Below, piece by piece: positions 19,095-27,371 of a DNA stretch of 64,000 nucleotides. The notes under the pieces are model-generated. The model saw nothing but the letters and a program-made list of their open reading frames with translations. It did not search any database and was not told the origin of the DNA. This DNA is from Bacillus timonensis (GTDB taxonomy: Bacteria; Bacillota; Bacilli; Bacillales; Bacillaceae_L), in contig NZ_HE610986.1 of NCBI RefSeq assembly GCF_000285535.1, positions 700,644-764,643 on the forward strand. The letters run 5' to 3'. How positions within the stretch are numbered: the stretch's first letter is position 1; the number at the start of each line of letters is the position of its first letter. Position numbers and translations under genes: made by a program.

Positions 19095-20300
19095 TCAGAT
19101 GGAAAATTGATATTTTTCTTGTAAAATAACAGCAGCTGCTCCCAACATTTCAAATTCTGCTCCAAGGGAGGTTGGCTGAATATTTACCTCTTCTCTCAAA
19201 ATAGGAATCACATGTTTTGATACTTTTTCTGTTAATAAATCTATGAAAATAGGATTTCCCTGAACGATCTCCCCACTTAGAATAATGACCTCTGGGCTCA
19301 GTAGTTGAATCAAATTAATGATGCTGGTTGAAAGATGGGAGACAATTTCTTCAACAATTTGATAGCATACACTATCACCCTCGTTTAGGGCTTCTACAAA
19401 TACAGCAGGGGTAATGCGGTTAAAATCCCCATTAATCAAGTTCCGAATGGAAGTTTCCTTTCCTCGGGTCATTAACGCTGATACAATTTTCGAATAAATG
19501 GCGGGCCAATACACATAGTTTTCCAAACATCCTTCATTTCCGCATTCACACTTCAAGCCTCCCTTAACAACCGAGGTATGGCCAAGCTCTCCTGCACTTC
19601 CTTTATTTCCCCTAATGATTTGTCCGTTGAACATAATCCCTGAGCCAACACCATCACCTATTGTGATATAAACCAAATCTTTATATTTCGTAAAGGAGCC
19701 AAAGTAGTTTTCCGCCAGCACGTAAGCATTTGTATCATTGTCTATAAAGGTTGGCAATCCAAATTGGTTTTCTACGATTTGTTTTAAAGGGACATCAAAA
19801 AGTTTAAGTTTTGTATTGTAAGAGATAATTCCATTTTTTGCATCTACAATTCCCGGTGTAATAATGGAGATTCCTTCACACAATTGAAGGTTTTCCTTTG
19901 CCACCAGAAACTCCTTCATCATTTTTAACAGGAGGTCGATGATATCCTGACCTTGACAAAGGTTTGTCGGATAACTTTCCTTTCTTATAATGGCACCTTC
20001 CAAATTCATCTCTGAGATTTTGATTGATGAATTTGTAATCGAAACCCCGATGATATACCTTGAATTAGGATTAAACCTAATGAGAACTGGTTTCCTCCCT
20101 CCTTTAGAAGAACCCATACCATCTTCTCGGACATATCCTTCATTAATCAGATCAGATACGGCCGAAGTAACAGTTGTCGGACTGATGTTGATCCTTTTTG
20201 CGATGTCGCTTCGGGAAATCGGCCCCTGTTTTCGAATCGTGTCCAGAATAATCGACCTATTAAGTTCCTGCATAAGCTTCAAATCACCTGTTCTGCGCAC
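19095..20300 (-). CDS. ROK family transcriptional repressor (NagC/XylR type)
   Basis: A 401-aa regulator starting at GTG. An N-terminal winged helix-turn-helix (about 10-75, GPISRSDIAKRINISPTTVTSAVSDLI) is followed by a ROK sugar-binding domain with a CECGNEGCLE zinc motif. Kinase-like DNDTNAY residues are present, but members with this HTH act as repressors released by a sugar ligand. It is encoded at the head of the sugar-uptake operon, about 150 bases before the binding protein gene, and most likely controls it. Confidence 0.88.
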   Translation of the reverse strand: MRRTGDLKLMQELNRSIILDTIRKQGPISRSDIAKRINISPTTVTSAVSDLINEGYVREDGMGSSKGGRKPVLIRFNPNSRYIIGVSITNSSIKISEMNLEGAIIRKESYPTNLCQGQDIIDLLLKMMKEFLVAKENLQLCEGISIITPGIVDAKNGIISYNTKLKLFDVPLKQIVENQFGLPTFIDNDTNAYVLAENYFGSFTKYKDLVYITIGDGVGSGIMFNGQIIRGNKGSAGELGHTSVVKGGLKCECGNEGCLENYVYWPAIYSKIVSALMTRGKETSIRNLINGDFNRITPAVFVEALNEGDSVCYQIVEEIVSHLSTSIINLIQLLSPEVIILSGEIVQGNPIFIDLLTEKVSKHVIPILREEVNIQPTSLGAEFEMLGAAAVILQEKYQFSI

Positions 20301-20323
20301 TTATCCTAAACACCTCTTATTCT

Positions 20324-20356
20324 ATTAAACTCACTTATTTCAGTGACTTTATTAAG
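20324..20356. promoter_or_regulatory. Candidate operator upstream of the ROK repressor
   Basis: An imperfect dyad lies 25-55 bases before the GTG: AAACT...TCACT-GAAATA-AGTGA...AGTTT on the minus strand. It is of a size and position suited to autorepression. The match is judged by eye only. Confidence 0.3.
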
Positions 20357-20681
20357 TTTGTCCTATTTCTTGTTCCTTTACCTCTATTTTTGTTGAAAAG
20401 TAGTAGATTTGCTAGTTACTTTTTCCAATGTCTTTATCAAGTATAATATATGGAATTTTCCAAGATGTAAACCCTTTCATTATATTTTTTTCTAATTTTT
20501 TCTAAAAATAGTAGTAAAAGCCCATAAATCTTCGATCGATTAGAGATAGAAACACCTTACACCCATTTCGGATATTCCTTTAGGATTTTTCATCATTCCC
20601 CACATCGACTATTCATGTGAACCCAAATTCACCCTCTTTCTATTTACATAAATCCATAAAATCAACATCACTACCTGATTT
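20357..20681. other. AT-rich intergenic region between divergent regulators
   Basis: No gene seen. It contains a TATAAT (20446-20451, plus orientation) without a convincing -35 box, and T-rich tracts. It must hold the promoters of the ROK operon (minus) and, at its right end, of the XRE gene (plus). Confidence 0.35.
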
Positions 20682-20727
20682 CCAACAATAGTGTGGGAAA
20701 GTAGTTGAAATTCCCCACTATCGTTGG
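20682..20727. promoter_or_regulatory. Long palindrome upstream of the XRE regulator
   Basis: CCAACAATAGTGTGGGAA and TTCCCCACTATCGTTGG form an inverted repeat with 17-base arms (one mismatch, one bulge) around about 10 bases. It ends 49 bases before the XRE start codon. This is a natural candidate for its own operator. Confidence 0.45.
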
Positions 20728-20776
20728 TGTAGGTTTTCTCATTTCTATTATTTACTAGTAGTGAGAGGTGATTTTT

Positions 20777-21100
20777 ATGGAACGAGTTGGCCATCGGATT
20801 CGAGAAATGCGTGATGAACGAAAGTGGAGTCAAGCAAAACTAGCCGAAGAGGCAGGTATTTCGGAAAACTATATAAGTGATATTGAAAACAATGCAAGGC
20901 CAGGAGCATCCTTAGGAATGTATAAAAAGATTGCAGATGCATTAGGCATTTCTCTACCACAGCTTCTTCTTGATAATGATGTATCAGATGTGTTGGATTC
21001 TATTATTCTTTTACTTGCTGACAGACCTCTTGATGTACAAGAAAATGTTTTGGAATTAATAGAAGTCTATCTCAAAGGCCTGGATCGTCTACAGCGCTAA
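20777..21100 (+). CDS. XRE family helix-turn-helix regulator
   Basis: 107 aa, starting at ATG 20777 with GAGAGGTG 7 nt upstream; an upstream GTG in frame overlaps the ribosome site. The HTH_3 domain covers about residues 6-62 (IREMRDERKWSQAKLAEEAGISENYISDIENN). The short C-terminus is helical and probably mediates dimerisation. It is of the SinR/phage repressor size class. It lies upstream of a ComK-like gene and phage-like genes, and below a strong palindrome. Confidence 0.85.
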   Translation: MERVGHRIREMRDERKWSQAKLAEEAGISENYISDIENNARPGASLGMYKKIADALGISLPQLLLDNDVSDVLDSIILLLADRPLDVQENVLELIEVYLKGLDRLQR

Positions 21101-21224
21101 AGAAATCTGAATGTACCCATTCCCTCCAACCATCTTTGTGTTCTCCATCATCCTACCTATCACCTAATTAACACTATCATTCGAAATCCCCCGCAACACC
21201 ACCACAAAAAAGGAGCTAAAAACT

Positions 21225-21722
21225 ATGAAATTGATTCAACCTACCTATGAAGTGAACCCCCATACAATGGCAATTCTGCCTGTAAAGGAAATCGAGTATT
21301 CCGCGATTATCAAAGAAACCCATCAAATCATCTATGTGATGCAAACACCCTTCCAAATAATAAGAGCAGCCTGCCTTGAAGGCGGAGCCACCTACGAAGG
21401 AAGGCGAAAAGCCGTCACCCACTTAACCGGTGCGATACAAAAGGTACCCATTCCTATTAACCCTCGAAGAGACATCTTCGCATTTCCCACTCACTCACCT
21501 ACCACGTTTGAGTGCAACTGGATTTTCTACCATCACGTGAAAACAATCGTACCAGCCAGAACACCAAATCCAACATCCCAATCAATTATCACATTTAAAA
21601 ATAATCACGAACTCCCTATGAATGAGTCCCATTATATCTTACAAAAGCAATACACACGTACAGCGATGTGTATCTTACAATACTCACCCCAACCAGATTT
21701 GCAATCGTATTCATTCCTATAA
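21225..21722 (+). CDS. ComK-like competence transcription factor homologue
   Basis: A 165-aa protein with a clear AAAAAGGAG site. It aligns by eye along most of its length with ComK: YEVNPHTMAILPV, FQIIRAACLEGGATYEGRRKAV, KVPIPINPRRDIFAFPT and C-W-HVKTIV. ComK activates DNA-uptake genes in Bacillus. This copy is shorter than the B. subtilis protein (about 192 aa), lacking part of the C-terminal tail. It may be a secondary paralogue, as many bacilli carry two. The context is a regulator and phage-like genes rather than competence genes. Confidence 0.8.
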   Translation: MKLIQPTYEVNPHTMAILPVKEIEYSAIIKETHQIIYVMQTPFQIIRAACLEGGATYEGRRKAVTHLTGAIQKVPIPINPRRDIFAFPTHSPTTFECNWIFYHHVKTIVPARTPNPTSQSIITFKNNHELPMNESHYILQKQYTRTAMCILQYSPQPDLQSYSFL

Positions 21723-21728
21723 ATCATT

Positions 21729-21758
21729 GGGACACCGAACCTGTCCCTATGACCCACC
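21729..21758. repeat. GGGACA-family repeat
   Basis: GGGACACCGAACCTGTCCC followed by TATGACCCACC, six bases after the ComK-like stop codon. This is a divergent copy of the dispersed palindrome. Confidence 0.6.
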
Positions 21759-21788
21759 AAAAATGAAAGCAAAAGGATGACAACAGAC

Positions 21789-22880
21789 ATGAACGAAAAT
21801 CTATTATTTGATGAAAGTCCCCTCCTTATTATTCCTACACTCGCTAAGTTGATTGGTTTAAATGAGAGCATTATTTTGCAGCAAATTCACTATTGGCTAA
21901 AGCGAACAAATAATGTTCGTTTGGACCGTAAATGGGTGTATTTCACCTATGACGAATTAACCATGCAGTTCCCATTCTTCTCAAAAAGCACCGTTCGTAG
22001 GCTGATTTCAAAATTAGAGAACGAAGGTCTTCTTTCATCTAATCATTTCAACAAATTCAAAGTGGATAATACAAAATGGTACACGATAAATTATAAAAAT
22101 CTAGAAAACCTAAAACTGAAGGAAAAAGAATGCGAGACCTCTGACCTTACACTCAATGTTAAGGAAATGCCCCTGTCCTCCGAAAATGAGCAGACGATGT
22201 GTCCAAAGGGAACAGTTGAAATACTCGATATGGACAGACCACTTGTTCAAAATGAGCAGACGAGTTGCTCAACTTGGGCAGATGATGTGTTAGATTTGAA
22301 CAGACCATTACCAGAGAGTACTACAGAGATTACTTCAAAGAATACTTCAGAGACTTCTTCTTCTTCAAAAATTACGTGCGAAAAAAAAGGCAAAGAAGAC
22401 CCGTTTCGATTCTACGAACAAAATGGATTTGGAGTGATTGGTAGTTTTATAGCAGACAAGCTAAAAGCCTGGTGTATAGATTTATCAGATGACCTAGTGA
22501 TAGAGGCAATGAAACTGGCCGTTGAAAATGGCGCAAAGCGTTGGAACTACATAGAAGCAATCCTACGAGATTGGGTAGACAAAGGCTATCAAACGGTCGA
22601 AGATGTTCATGCAGCACGTCTTGTTTTTAGAGACCAAATGAAGCACCAATCTACGAAAAAGCCAATTAGACATGAAATTCTACCGGAGTGGTTTCATAAT
22701 CGTGAGCAGAGTGAAACTGAACACAATCCCGGCTTTGAAGAAGATAAACTCAAAGAGAATAGGGAATTGGCACCTTCTCACCCACAAGAACCCGCAAGTA
22801 ACACAAGCTTTGAAGAGAAAAAAAGACAATTTGAGGAAATGCTGACAAGAATGAGAGAAAAGGACAATTTCAGCCAATAA
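21789..22880 (+). CDS. Phage/plasmid-type replication protein with DnaD-like domain
   Basis: About 363 aa, starting at ATG 21789 (AAAAGGATG 9 nt upstream; the first ATG at 21777 lies within that site). The N-terminal winged helix (about 1-110: LIGLNESIILQQIHYWL, FPFFSKSTVRRLISKLENEGLL) is of the kind found in phage and plasmid replication initiators. A Ser/Thr-rich linker follows. A DnaD/DnaB-like domain (about 205-265: FYEQNGFG ... WNYIEAILRDW) suggests helicase loading. It is probably a leftover of a prophage or integrated plasmid. Confidence 0.8.
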   Translation: MNENLLFDESPLLIIPTLAKLIGLNESIILQQIHYWLKRTNNVRLDRKWVYFTYDELTMQFPFFSKSTVRRLISKLENEGLLSSNHFNKFKVDNTKWYTINYKNLENLKLKEKECETSDLTLNVKEMPLSSENEQTMCPKGTVEILDMDRPLVQNEQTSCSTWADDVLDLNRPLPESTTEITSKNTSETSSSSKITCEKKGKEDPFRFYEQNGFGVIGSFIADKLKAWCIDLSDDLVIEAMKLAVENGAKRWNYIEAILRDWVDKGYQTVEDVHAARLVFRDQMKHQSTKKPIRHEILPEWFHNREQSETEHNPGFEEDKLKENRELAPSHPQEPASNTSFEEKKRQFEEMLTRMREKDNFSQ

Positions 22881-22966
22881 ACTGACGCGTTCCCTTCATT
22901 TTTTCAAAAATGATGCCCCATTTACACCATATGACATCTATAACAAGAGTAAAGGGGGTTCAAAAG

Positions 22967-23341
22967 ATGACAAAACTACAAATCGTGTCAAATCAGGATA
23001 TTCAGGAGTACTCGCGATTTTCCGATTACGAGGAGTTTACACTCAATATGGAGATTTGGCTTATTGATCATCAAAAGAAGTTCACACGGGGAGAAATGGT
23101 TGGGTTACATCAATTAATTCAACTATCCTCAAACATCCCTGGGGTATGCCATAAATCGATGGGTGCAATCGTAAAATCCACTTACGAAGGTTTAAACGAG
23201 CATGCCATTTCCCGCTCGACATTTAAGCGAATGATTTGGAAGTGTAGCCAGTTTGGAATGGTAACTGCCTATGAAACAAAAGTTGGGAATGGGAATCAAG
23301 GGAACAATCTATATGTGTTTCAGCCATATCCTGCGTTTTAA
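22967..23341 (+). CDS. Conserved small protein of unknown function, module copy 2
   Basis: 124 aa, starting at ATG 22967 behind AAAGGGGG. No domain is recognised; it is soluble, with SRFSDYEEF, NMEIWLID, RSTFKRMIWKCSQFGMVTAYE and a C-terminal VFQPYP. The RSTFKRM part may be a recognition-helix-like segment, but that is a guess. A frameshifted paralogue is at 7249-7620. Both are followed by the same boxes and an amidase gene, so they belong to one duplicated module, probably of phage origin. Confidence 0.75.
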   Translation: MTKLQIVSNQDIQEYSRFSDYEEFTLNMEIWLIDHQKKFTRGEMVGLHQLIQLSSNIPGVCHKSMGAIVKSTYEGLNEHAISRSTFKRMIWKCSQFGMVTAYETKVGNGNQGNNLYVFQPYPAF

Positions 23342-23429
23342 GTTATCGGGATTTGCCTGTTTTTCCTGCTAACCTCACCCTAGAAGACATATATAACAGC
23401 AGCAATTTCCATCCCAATCGTCATCTAAT

Positions 23430-23497
23430 CAAGCGATTGTTTGAAATTCGGAACGCATGCGGCTCTAACTCTGAACCGTCATACAAACGTTTGTTTG
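23430..23497. promoter_or_regulatory. Tandem CAAACGTTTGTTTG boxes, module copy 2
   Basis: CAAGCGATTGTTTG (23430-23443) and CAAACGTTTGTTTG (23484-23497), each followed by AAAT, with the same 54-bp spacing as at 7709/7763. Surrounding bases have diverged more, so the boxes appear selected. The following CGATTAGTACAGAT is also conserved and may belong to the promoter. Confidence 0.45.
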
Positions 23498-23614
23498 AAA
23501 TAAGATGTTGCGATTAGTACAGATAGAAGTAAAACATAGTTTCGCTTTCAGTGTGGCCCTTTTAGGGAATTCAAGCAAACATAAGGCTAATAATAGTAAA
23601 GGAGCAACTTTATG

Positions 23615-23700
23615 ATGAATTGGATTCAAGATGCTGGACATGGTGGCAGTGATTCTGGTGCTATAGCCAATGGCAACGCAGAAAAAATATATACATTGCT
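23615..23700 (+). pseudogene. Truncated amidase, first 28 codons only
   Basis: Starts MNWIQDAGHGGSDSGA, matching the amidase at 7913, and stays in frame to YTL at about 23700. The homology is then cut off by the end of the RAYT relic on the other strand. The rest of this amidase gene is not found on the far side of the mobile region, so it was lost by deletion or rearrangement. Confidence 0.75.
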
Positions 23701-24132
23701 ACTTCTTCAGTTAATCTTCTATCATTCGCTATCTCACCTATACATTGATCAACATTTTTTCTTTCATTAATTTCTTTAAAAAGATTTTGAGCAATTTTAG
23801 TGTCAGAAGAAAACACATTTAATAGTAATTTACGATCCAATAATCCTTTAGGGTAAAGGTTTTGACTTAGTACCCTAGACAGCTGCTCCACTTTCATTCT
23901 TACGTTTGCTTTACCATCCCTGCTTTTACGGGACTTTGATGAATATACCTGACAACTGTTCGTAAATAGATTCTATCTTGGACATTTTCACTTCTGATCC
24001 GATTTTGAAAAAGATGACCTGTTGTTCAGTATTACCAATTGTAATATCCTATATAACTTACACCAATCCGTTTCATTGTTGTCGAAATACTTCATCCCCT
24101 TCCTTCATTAAATAAATGAACATGATTACTCA
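23698..24132 (-). pseudogene. RAYT (REP-associated tyrosine transposase), C-terminal part
   Basis: Read from 24132 down, the fragment continues exactly where the N-terminal piece at 33426 stops: MSNHVHLF (HUH metal motif), then in shifting frames KRIGVSYIGYYN, TGHLFQ, RSENVQDRIYLRTVVRYIHQSPVKAGMV, then LFSSDTKIAQNLFKE and RRLTEE. This is the Y1 transposase layout of the IS200-like RAYT family. Several frameshifts and stops show it was decaying. The split is caused by the IS21 element at 24133-33420. Confidence 0.8.
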
Positions 24133-24283
24133 TGTTTATTGCAAAATAAAAGTGCAGACCTTTGCAAAGAAAAAATGCAGAGTCCTGCACTTTATTTTAT
24201 GAGTGCATAAAAAAAGACTTGCCAGTCACCCCAAGTCCCACTACATTAATTTTGTCGAGCAATTTGTAGTGGAGGTAGAAAGG

Positions 24284-25696
24284 ATGCTAGCAATGTCTGA
24301 TATTAATTGTATCAAACACTTACGTAACAAAAAAGGATTATCAATAACAAAAATTAAGGAAACTTTAGGGATTAATTGGAGGACAGCTAAGAAGTATGCT
24401 GACGAAGTTCAGTTACCTAAATCAAAGATCAAGAAATCTAAAGGTATGATGCATTCTGAAAAATGGGGAGAAATAGTTTCAGATTGGCTATTTGAAGATA
24501 GTAAATTAAAGAAAAAATTACGAAGAACAAAAAAGCAGATATTCAAGGATCTTCAGGATCTTGGATTTAAGGGTTCCTATAGAACTGTTTGTTATTTCAT
24601 AACAGATTGGGAGAATAGCCATAATGAAGAACTTGATAAAGGACATGAACGATTAGAACATCCTCCAAGTGAAGCACAAGTTGATTTTGGTGTCATGGAA
24701 GTTGTTAAAGATGGTGAATTTGTGGATACTCATGTGTTAGTAATGTCCTATCCGTACAGTAATGCTGGGTTTGCGGTACCATTACCATCTGAAAATCAAG
24801 AATGTTTTCTTGAAGGACTGAAACTTTTATTTAAACAATCCGGAGGAGTTCCTAGAAAAGTTAGGATTGATAATTTAACTCCGGCCGTTAAGAAAATCAG
24901 ATCAAAAACTGAAGAGGCTCAACTAACGGATGCCTTTATCCAGTTCCAAAATCACTATGGTTTTGAGGTTCAAGTATGTAATCCACGTAAAGGTAATGAA
25001 AAAGGAAGTGTGGAAAATAAGGTAGGTTATATTAGATACAACTTCTTTACAGCATCACCAGTTATGAATAGTTTTGATGATTTTACAGAAACACTTCGTG
25101 TTAAATTAGAAAAAGACCGCCAAAGACTTCACTATGAGAAAGAAGTGTTGATCGAAGATCTTTGGAATGAAGAAAAGAACTATTTGCTTGAGTTACCAGA
25201 GGAGGATTATCCAGTCTTTAAAGAGATTGATGCAAAAGTTAATAAGTATAATGAGTCAAAATTAGATAATACATTGATACATATCCCGAAAGCATCGAAT
25301 TACCCTTTCATATACTTTGTAGTGACATGGGATAAATATAAGGCTGTATCACCCGATGGAGAAATTCTGTTTGAAGATTTTAGGCCATATATGAACAAAA
25401 AGAGAGCTATTCCATGGTTATCCATTTTCAAGGATTGGATTCGAAAACCAAGAGCGGTATCTTATTCAAGATATCAAAAATACTTACCTGGCCGCATTAA
25501 TGACTACTTGATGGTTGAAGATCTTGTCGTTAGGAAAGAAAGACTATTAGAAATAGTAAACTTACTAGTTACACACGATATTAAAAGAATTAACGAGGAA
25601 TTTTATGATTTGATTTCTGGAAACAACGAAAATCCCTTCGGGCTAGATTGGGACGAGTATGATTCGTTGGCACCTACAGGGGGTGAACAATCATGA
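24284..25696 (+). CDS. istA: IS21-family transposase IstA
   Basis: About 470 aa, starting at ATG 24284 (GGAGG 8 nt upstream). An N-terminal helix-turn-helix (LSITKIKETLGINWRTAKKYADE) precedes a DDE integrase core, with catalytic residues seen in AQVDFG, RIDNLTPAV and NEKGSVENKVG. It cuts and joins the element ends. The frame is uninterrupted, so IstA may still be functional. The stop overlaps the istB start by 4 bases (ATGA), as usual in IS21. Confidence 0.92.
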   Translation: MLAMSDINCIKHLRNKKGLSITKIKETLGINWRTAKKYADEVQLPKSKIKKSKGMMHSEKWGEIVSDWLFEDSKLKKKLRRTKKQIFKDLQDLGFKGSYRTVCYFITDWENSHNEELDKGHERLEHPPSEAQVDFGVMEVVKDGEFVDTHVLVMSYPYSNAGFAVPLPSENQECFLEGLKLLFKQSGGVPRKVRIDNLTPAVKKIRSKTEEAQLTDAFIQFQNHYGFEVQVCNPRKGNEKGSVENKVGYIRYNFFTASPVMNSFDDFTETLRVKLEKDRQRLHYEKEVLIEDLWNEEKNYLLELPEEDYPVFKEIDAKVNKYNESKLDNTLIHIPKASNYPFIYFVVTWDKYKAVSPDGEILFEDFRPYMNKKRAIPWLSIFKDWIRKPRAVSYSRYQKYLPGRINDYLMVEDLVVRKERLLEIVNLLVTHDIKRINEEFYDLISGNNENPFGLDWDEYDSLAPTGGEQS

Positions 25697-26003
25697 GCGA
25701 GCAAATCCGTTCTATGTGTAAGTCTTTAAGACTCGCTTATGTTTCTGAAATATATGAGTCGATTCCTTTTGAATCACCTTCCCAATTTTTAGAGGCTTTA
25801 TTTAAGGAAGAGTTTAGACTACGTGAGCAAGCAAAAGTCCAACGCTTAATTAAAAACGCAAGGTTCTTAGACTCGAAGAGTTTAAGTAATTATGAATGGA
25901 CCGAAAGGATTAGGTTTCCGACACAGATTGATAAAGATGGTTTAATGAGCCTTGATTTTATCAAGCAGAAACAAAACGTTGTTTTGATAGGAGCACCTGG
26001 GAC

Positions 26004-26009
26004 CGGAAA
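26004..26009. repeat. RIT-1 target hexamer, left copy CGGAAA
   Basis: CGGAAA occurs directly repeated at 29478-29483 and inverted (TTTCCG) at 29452-29457. In the uninterrupted istB the sequence would read GGGAC-CGGAAA-ATCGC. Confidence 0.85.
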
Positions 26010-26091
26010 TTATCGAAAGTTTTTGTTTATGGAAAGAAATAAGTGTATATTCCATATTTGAATTGAAATATACGTTTATTTCTTTCCATAA
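26010..26091. repeat. RIT-1 left end: arm motifs TTATnnAAAG
   Basis: TTATCGAAAG (26010-26019) and TTATGGAAAG (26027-26036) are direct repeats 17 bp apart. An inverted partner CTTTCCATAA at 26082-26091 closes a long hairpin with TTATGGAAAGAAATAA and TTATTTCTTTCCATAA arms. These probably are recombinase binding sites. Confidence 0.65.
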
Positions 26092-26129
26092 CACCTCACA
26101 ATAGATTTATTAAATCTTGGAGGTGCTAT

Positions 26130-27371
26130 ATGGAGAATCGAATTCCCATTGAAGAATTAGTTTCAAAAGTTTTATCAGAATTAGAAAGGTTAAATTATGC
26201 ATATAACACTATTTGTGGATATCGTGCCTTTTACAAAAGAGTTATTTCATTTGCAAAAACAAGAAATGAAGTTTATTTTTCAGAAGCATTAGGAAGGGAC
26301 TTTTTGAAGGAAGCATACAATTGTACAGTTAACTATTATCAGGAGGCTATGCCTAAAGGACTCAAAGGCCCTATTAGAAGAATAAGAGTTCTTGGCGATT
26401 ATCAGCTTCATGGTGTGATTATTCGAAGGATCGTAAAAAAGCCAGGATATGTTAAACCCCCACAGTTTAAAATAGAACTTACAGCCTATGAGAAGGAATG
26501 CGAAAATAACGAGTACTCAAAAAGAGGTCTACGTACGCGTATGCAACGCTTATTCTTTTTCATAGATTATCTTGACAACCGAAAGGTTCAGAAATCGAAT
26601 GATATTACCGCGGGGATGATTTCTGATTATGTAAAAACAATATACAAGTATCATGAAAAAAGCATTGCATCTATTTTAACAGCTCTGAGGGTTTATTTAA
26701 GATTTCTCTATGTTAACCAATATACGGATGAAGATTTATCTTTAAAAGTTCCCAAACAGAGTAAATATTATTATCCGCCTGTTCCTTCTGTCTGGAATAA
26801 AGAGGATGTTATTCGAATGTTGAATAGTATCGACAGAGGAAATCCAACCGGAAAGAGAGATTATACGATTCTGCTTCTGGTTGCCAAACTTGGTATTAGG
26901 GTCGGCGACATCAAATCCCTGAGGTTATCTGATTTAAACTGGCAATCAAAAACTATAGAAATAAGACAAAATAAAACAAAGAATATCGTGTCATATCCAA
27001 TATTAAATGATATTGGTTGGGCATTAATTGATTACATAAAAAATGGGCGTCCTATTAGTAAATCTCCTTTCGTTTTTATTCGGATGAATGCACCCTTTGA
27101 GGCCTTTGGAAGAGACGCTAATCTTCATAATATCATTACAAAATATACCAGACTTTCCAGAATTACAGTTCCTGATGGAAAAAGGCAAGGGTTACATTCG
27201 CTTCGTCATACTCTTGCGAGTACTTTGCTTGAGCAGGGAACACCATTACCAGTAATCTCTGAGATCCTAGGACATTTTAATTCTAAATCTACCAATGTCT
27301 ATCTGCATACAGGAATAGATGGGTTAAGGAAATGTGCCATTGATCCAGAGGAGGTGCTTAAGAATGTCTAA
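26130..27371 (+). CDS. RIT-1 tyrosine recombinase A
   Basis: A 413-aa tyrosine recombinase with an extra N-terminal arm compared with XerC/D. An SAM-like N-domain lies at about 110-215. The catalytic domain has LGIRVGD (Arg I), HSLRHTLAS (His-x-x-Arg), ILGHFNSKSTNVY with the third His and the nucleophile Tyr. All catalytic residues are present. It is the first of three coupled genes; its stop overlaps the next start. An AGGTG site precedes the ATG. It should act with B and C to move the element. Confidence 0.88.
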   Translation: MENRIPIEELVSKVLSELERLNYAYNTICGYRAFYKRVISFAKTRNEVYFSEALGRDFLKEAYNCTVNYYQEAMPKGLKGPIRRIRVLGDYQLHGVIIRRIVKKPGYVKPPQFKIELTAYEKECENNEYSKRGLRTRMQRLFFFIDYLDNRKVQKSNDITAGMISDYVKTIYKYHEKSIASILTALRVYLRFLYVNQYTDEDLSLKVPKQSKYYYPPVPSVWNKEDVIRMLNSIDRGNPTGKRDYTILLLVAKLGIRVGDIKSLRLSDLNWQSKTIEIRQNKTKNIVSYPILNDIGWALIDYIKNGRPISKSPFVFIRMNAPFEAFGRDANLHNIITKYTRLSRITVPDGKRQGLHSLRHTLASTLLEQGTPLPVISEILGHFNSKSTNVYLHTGIDGLRKCAIDPEEVLKNV

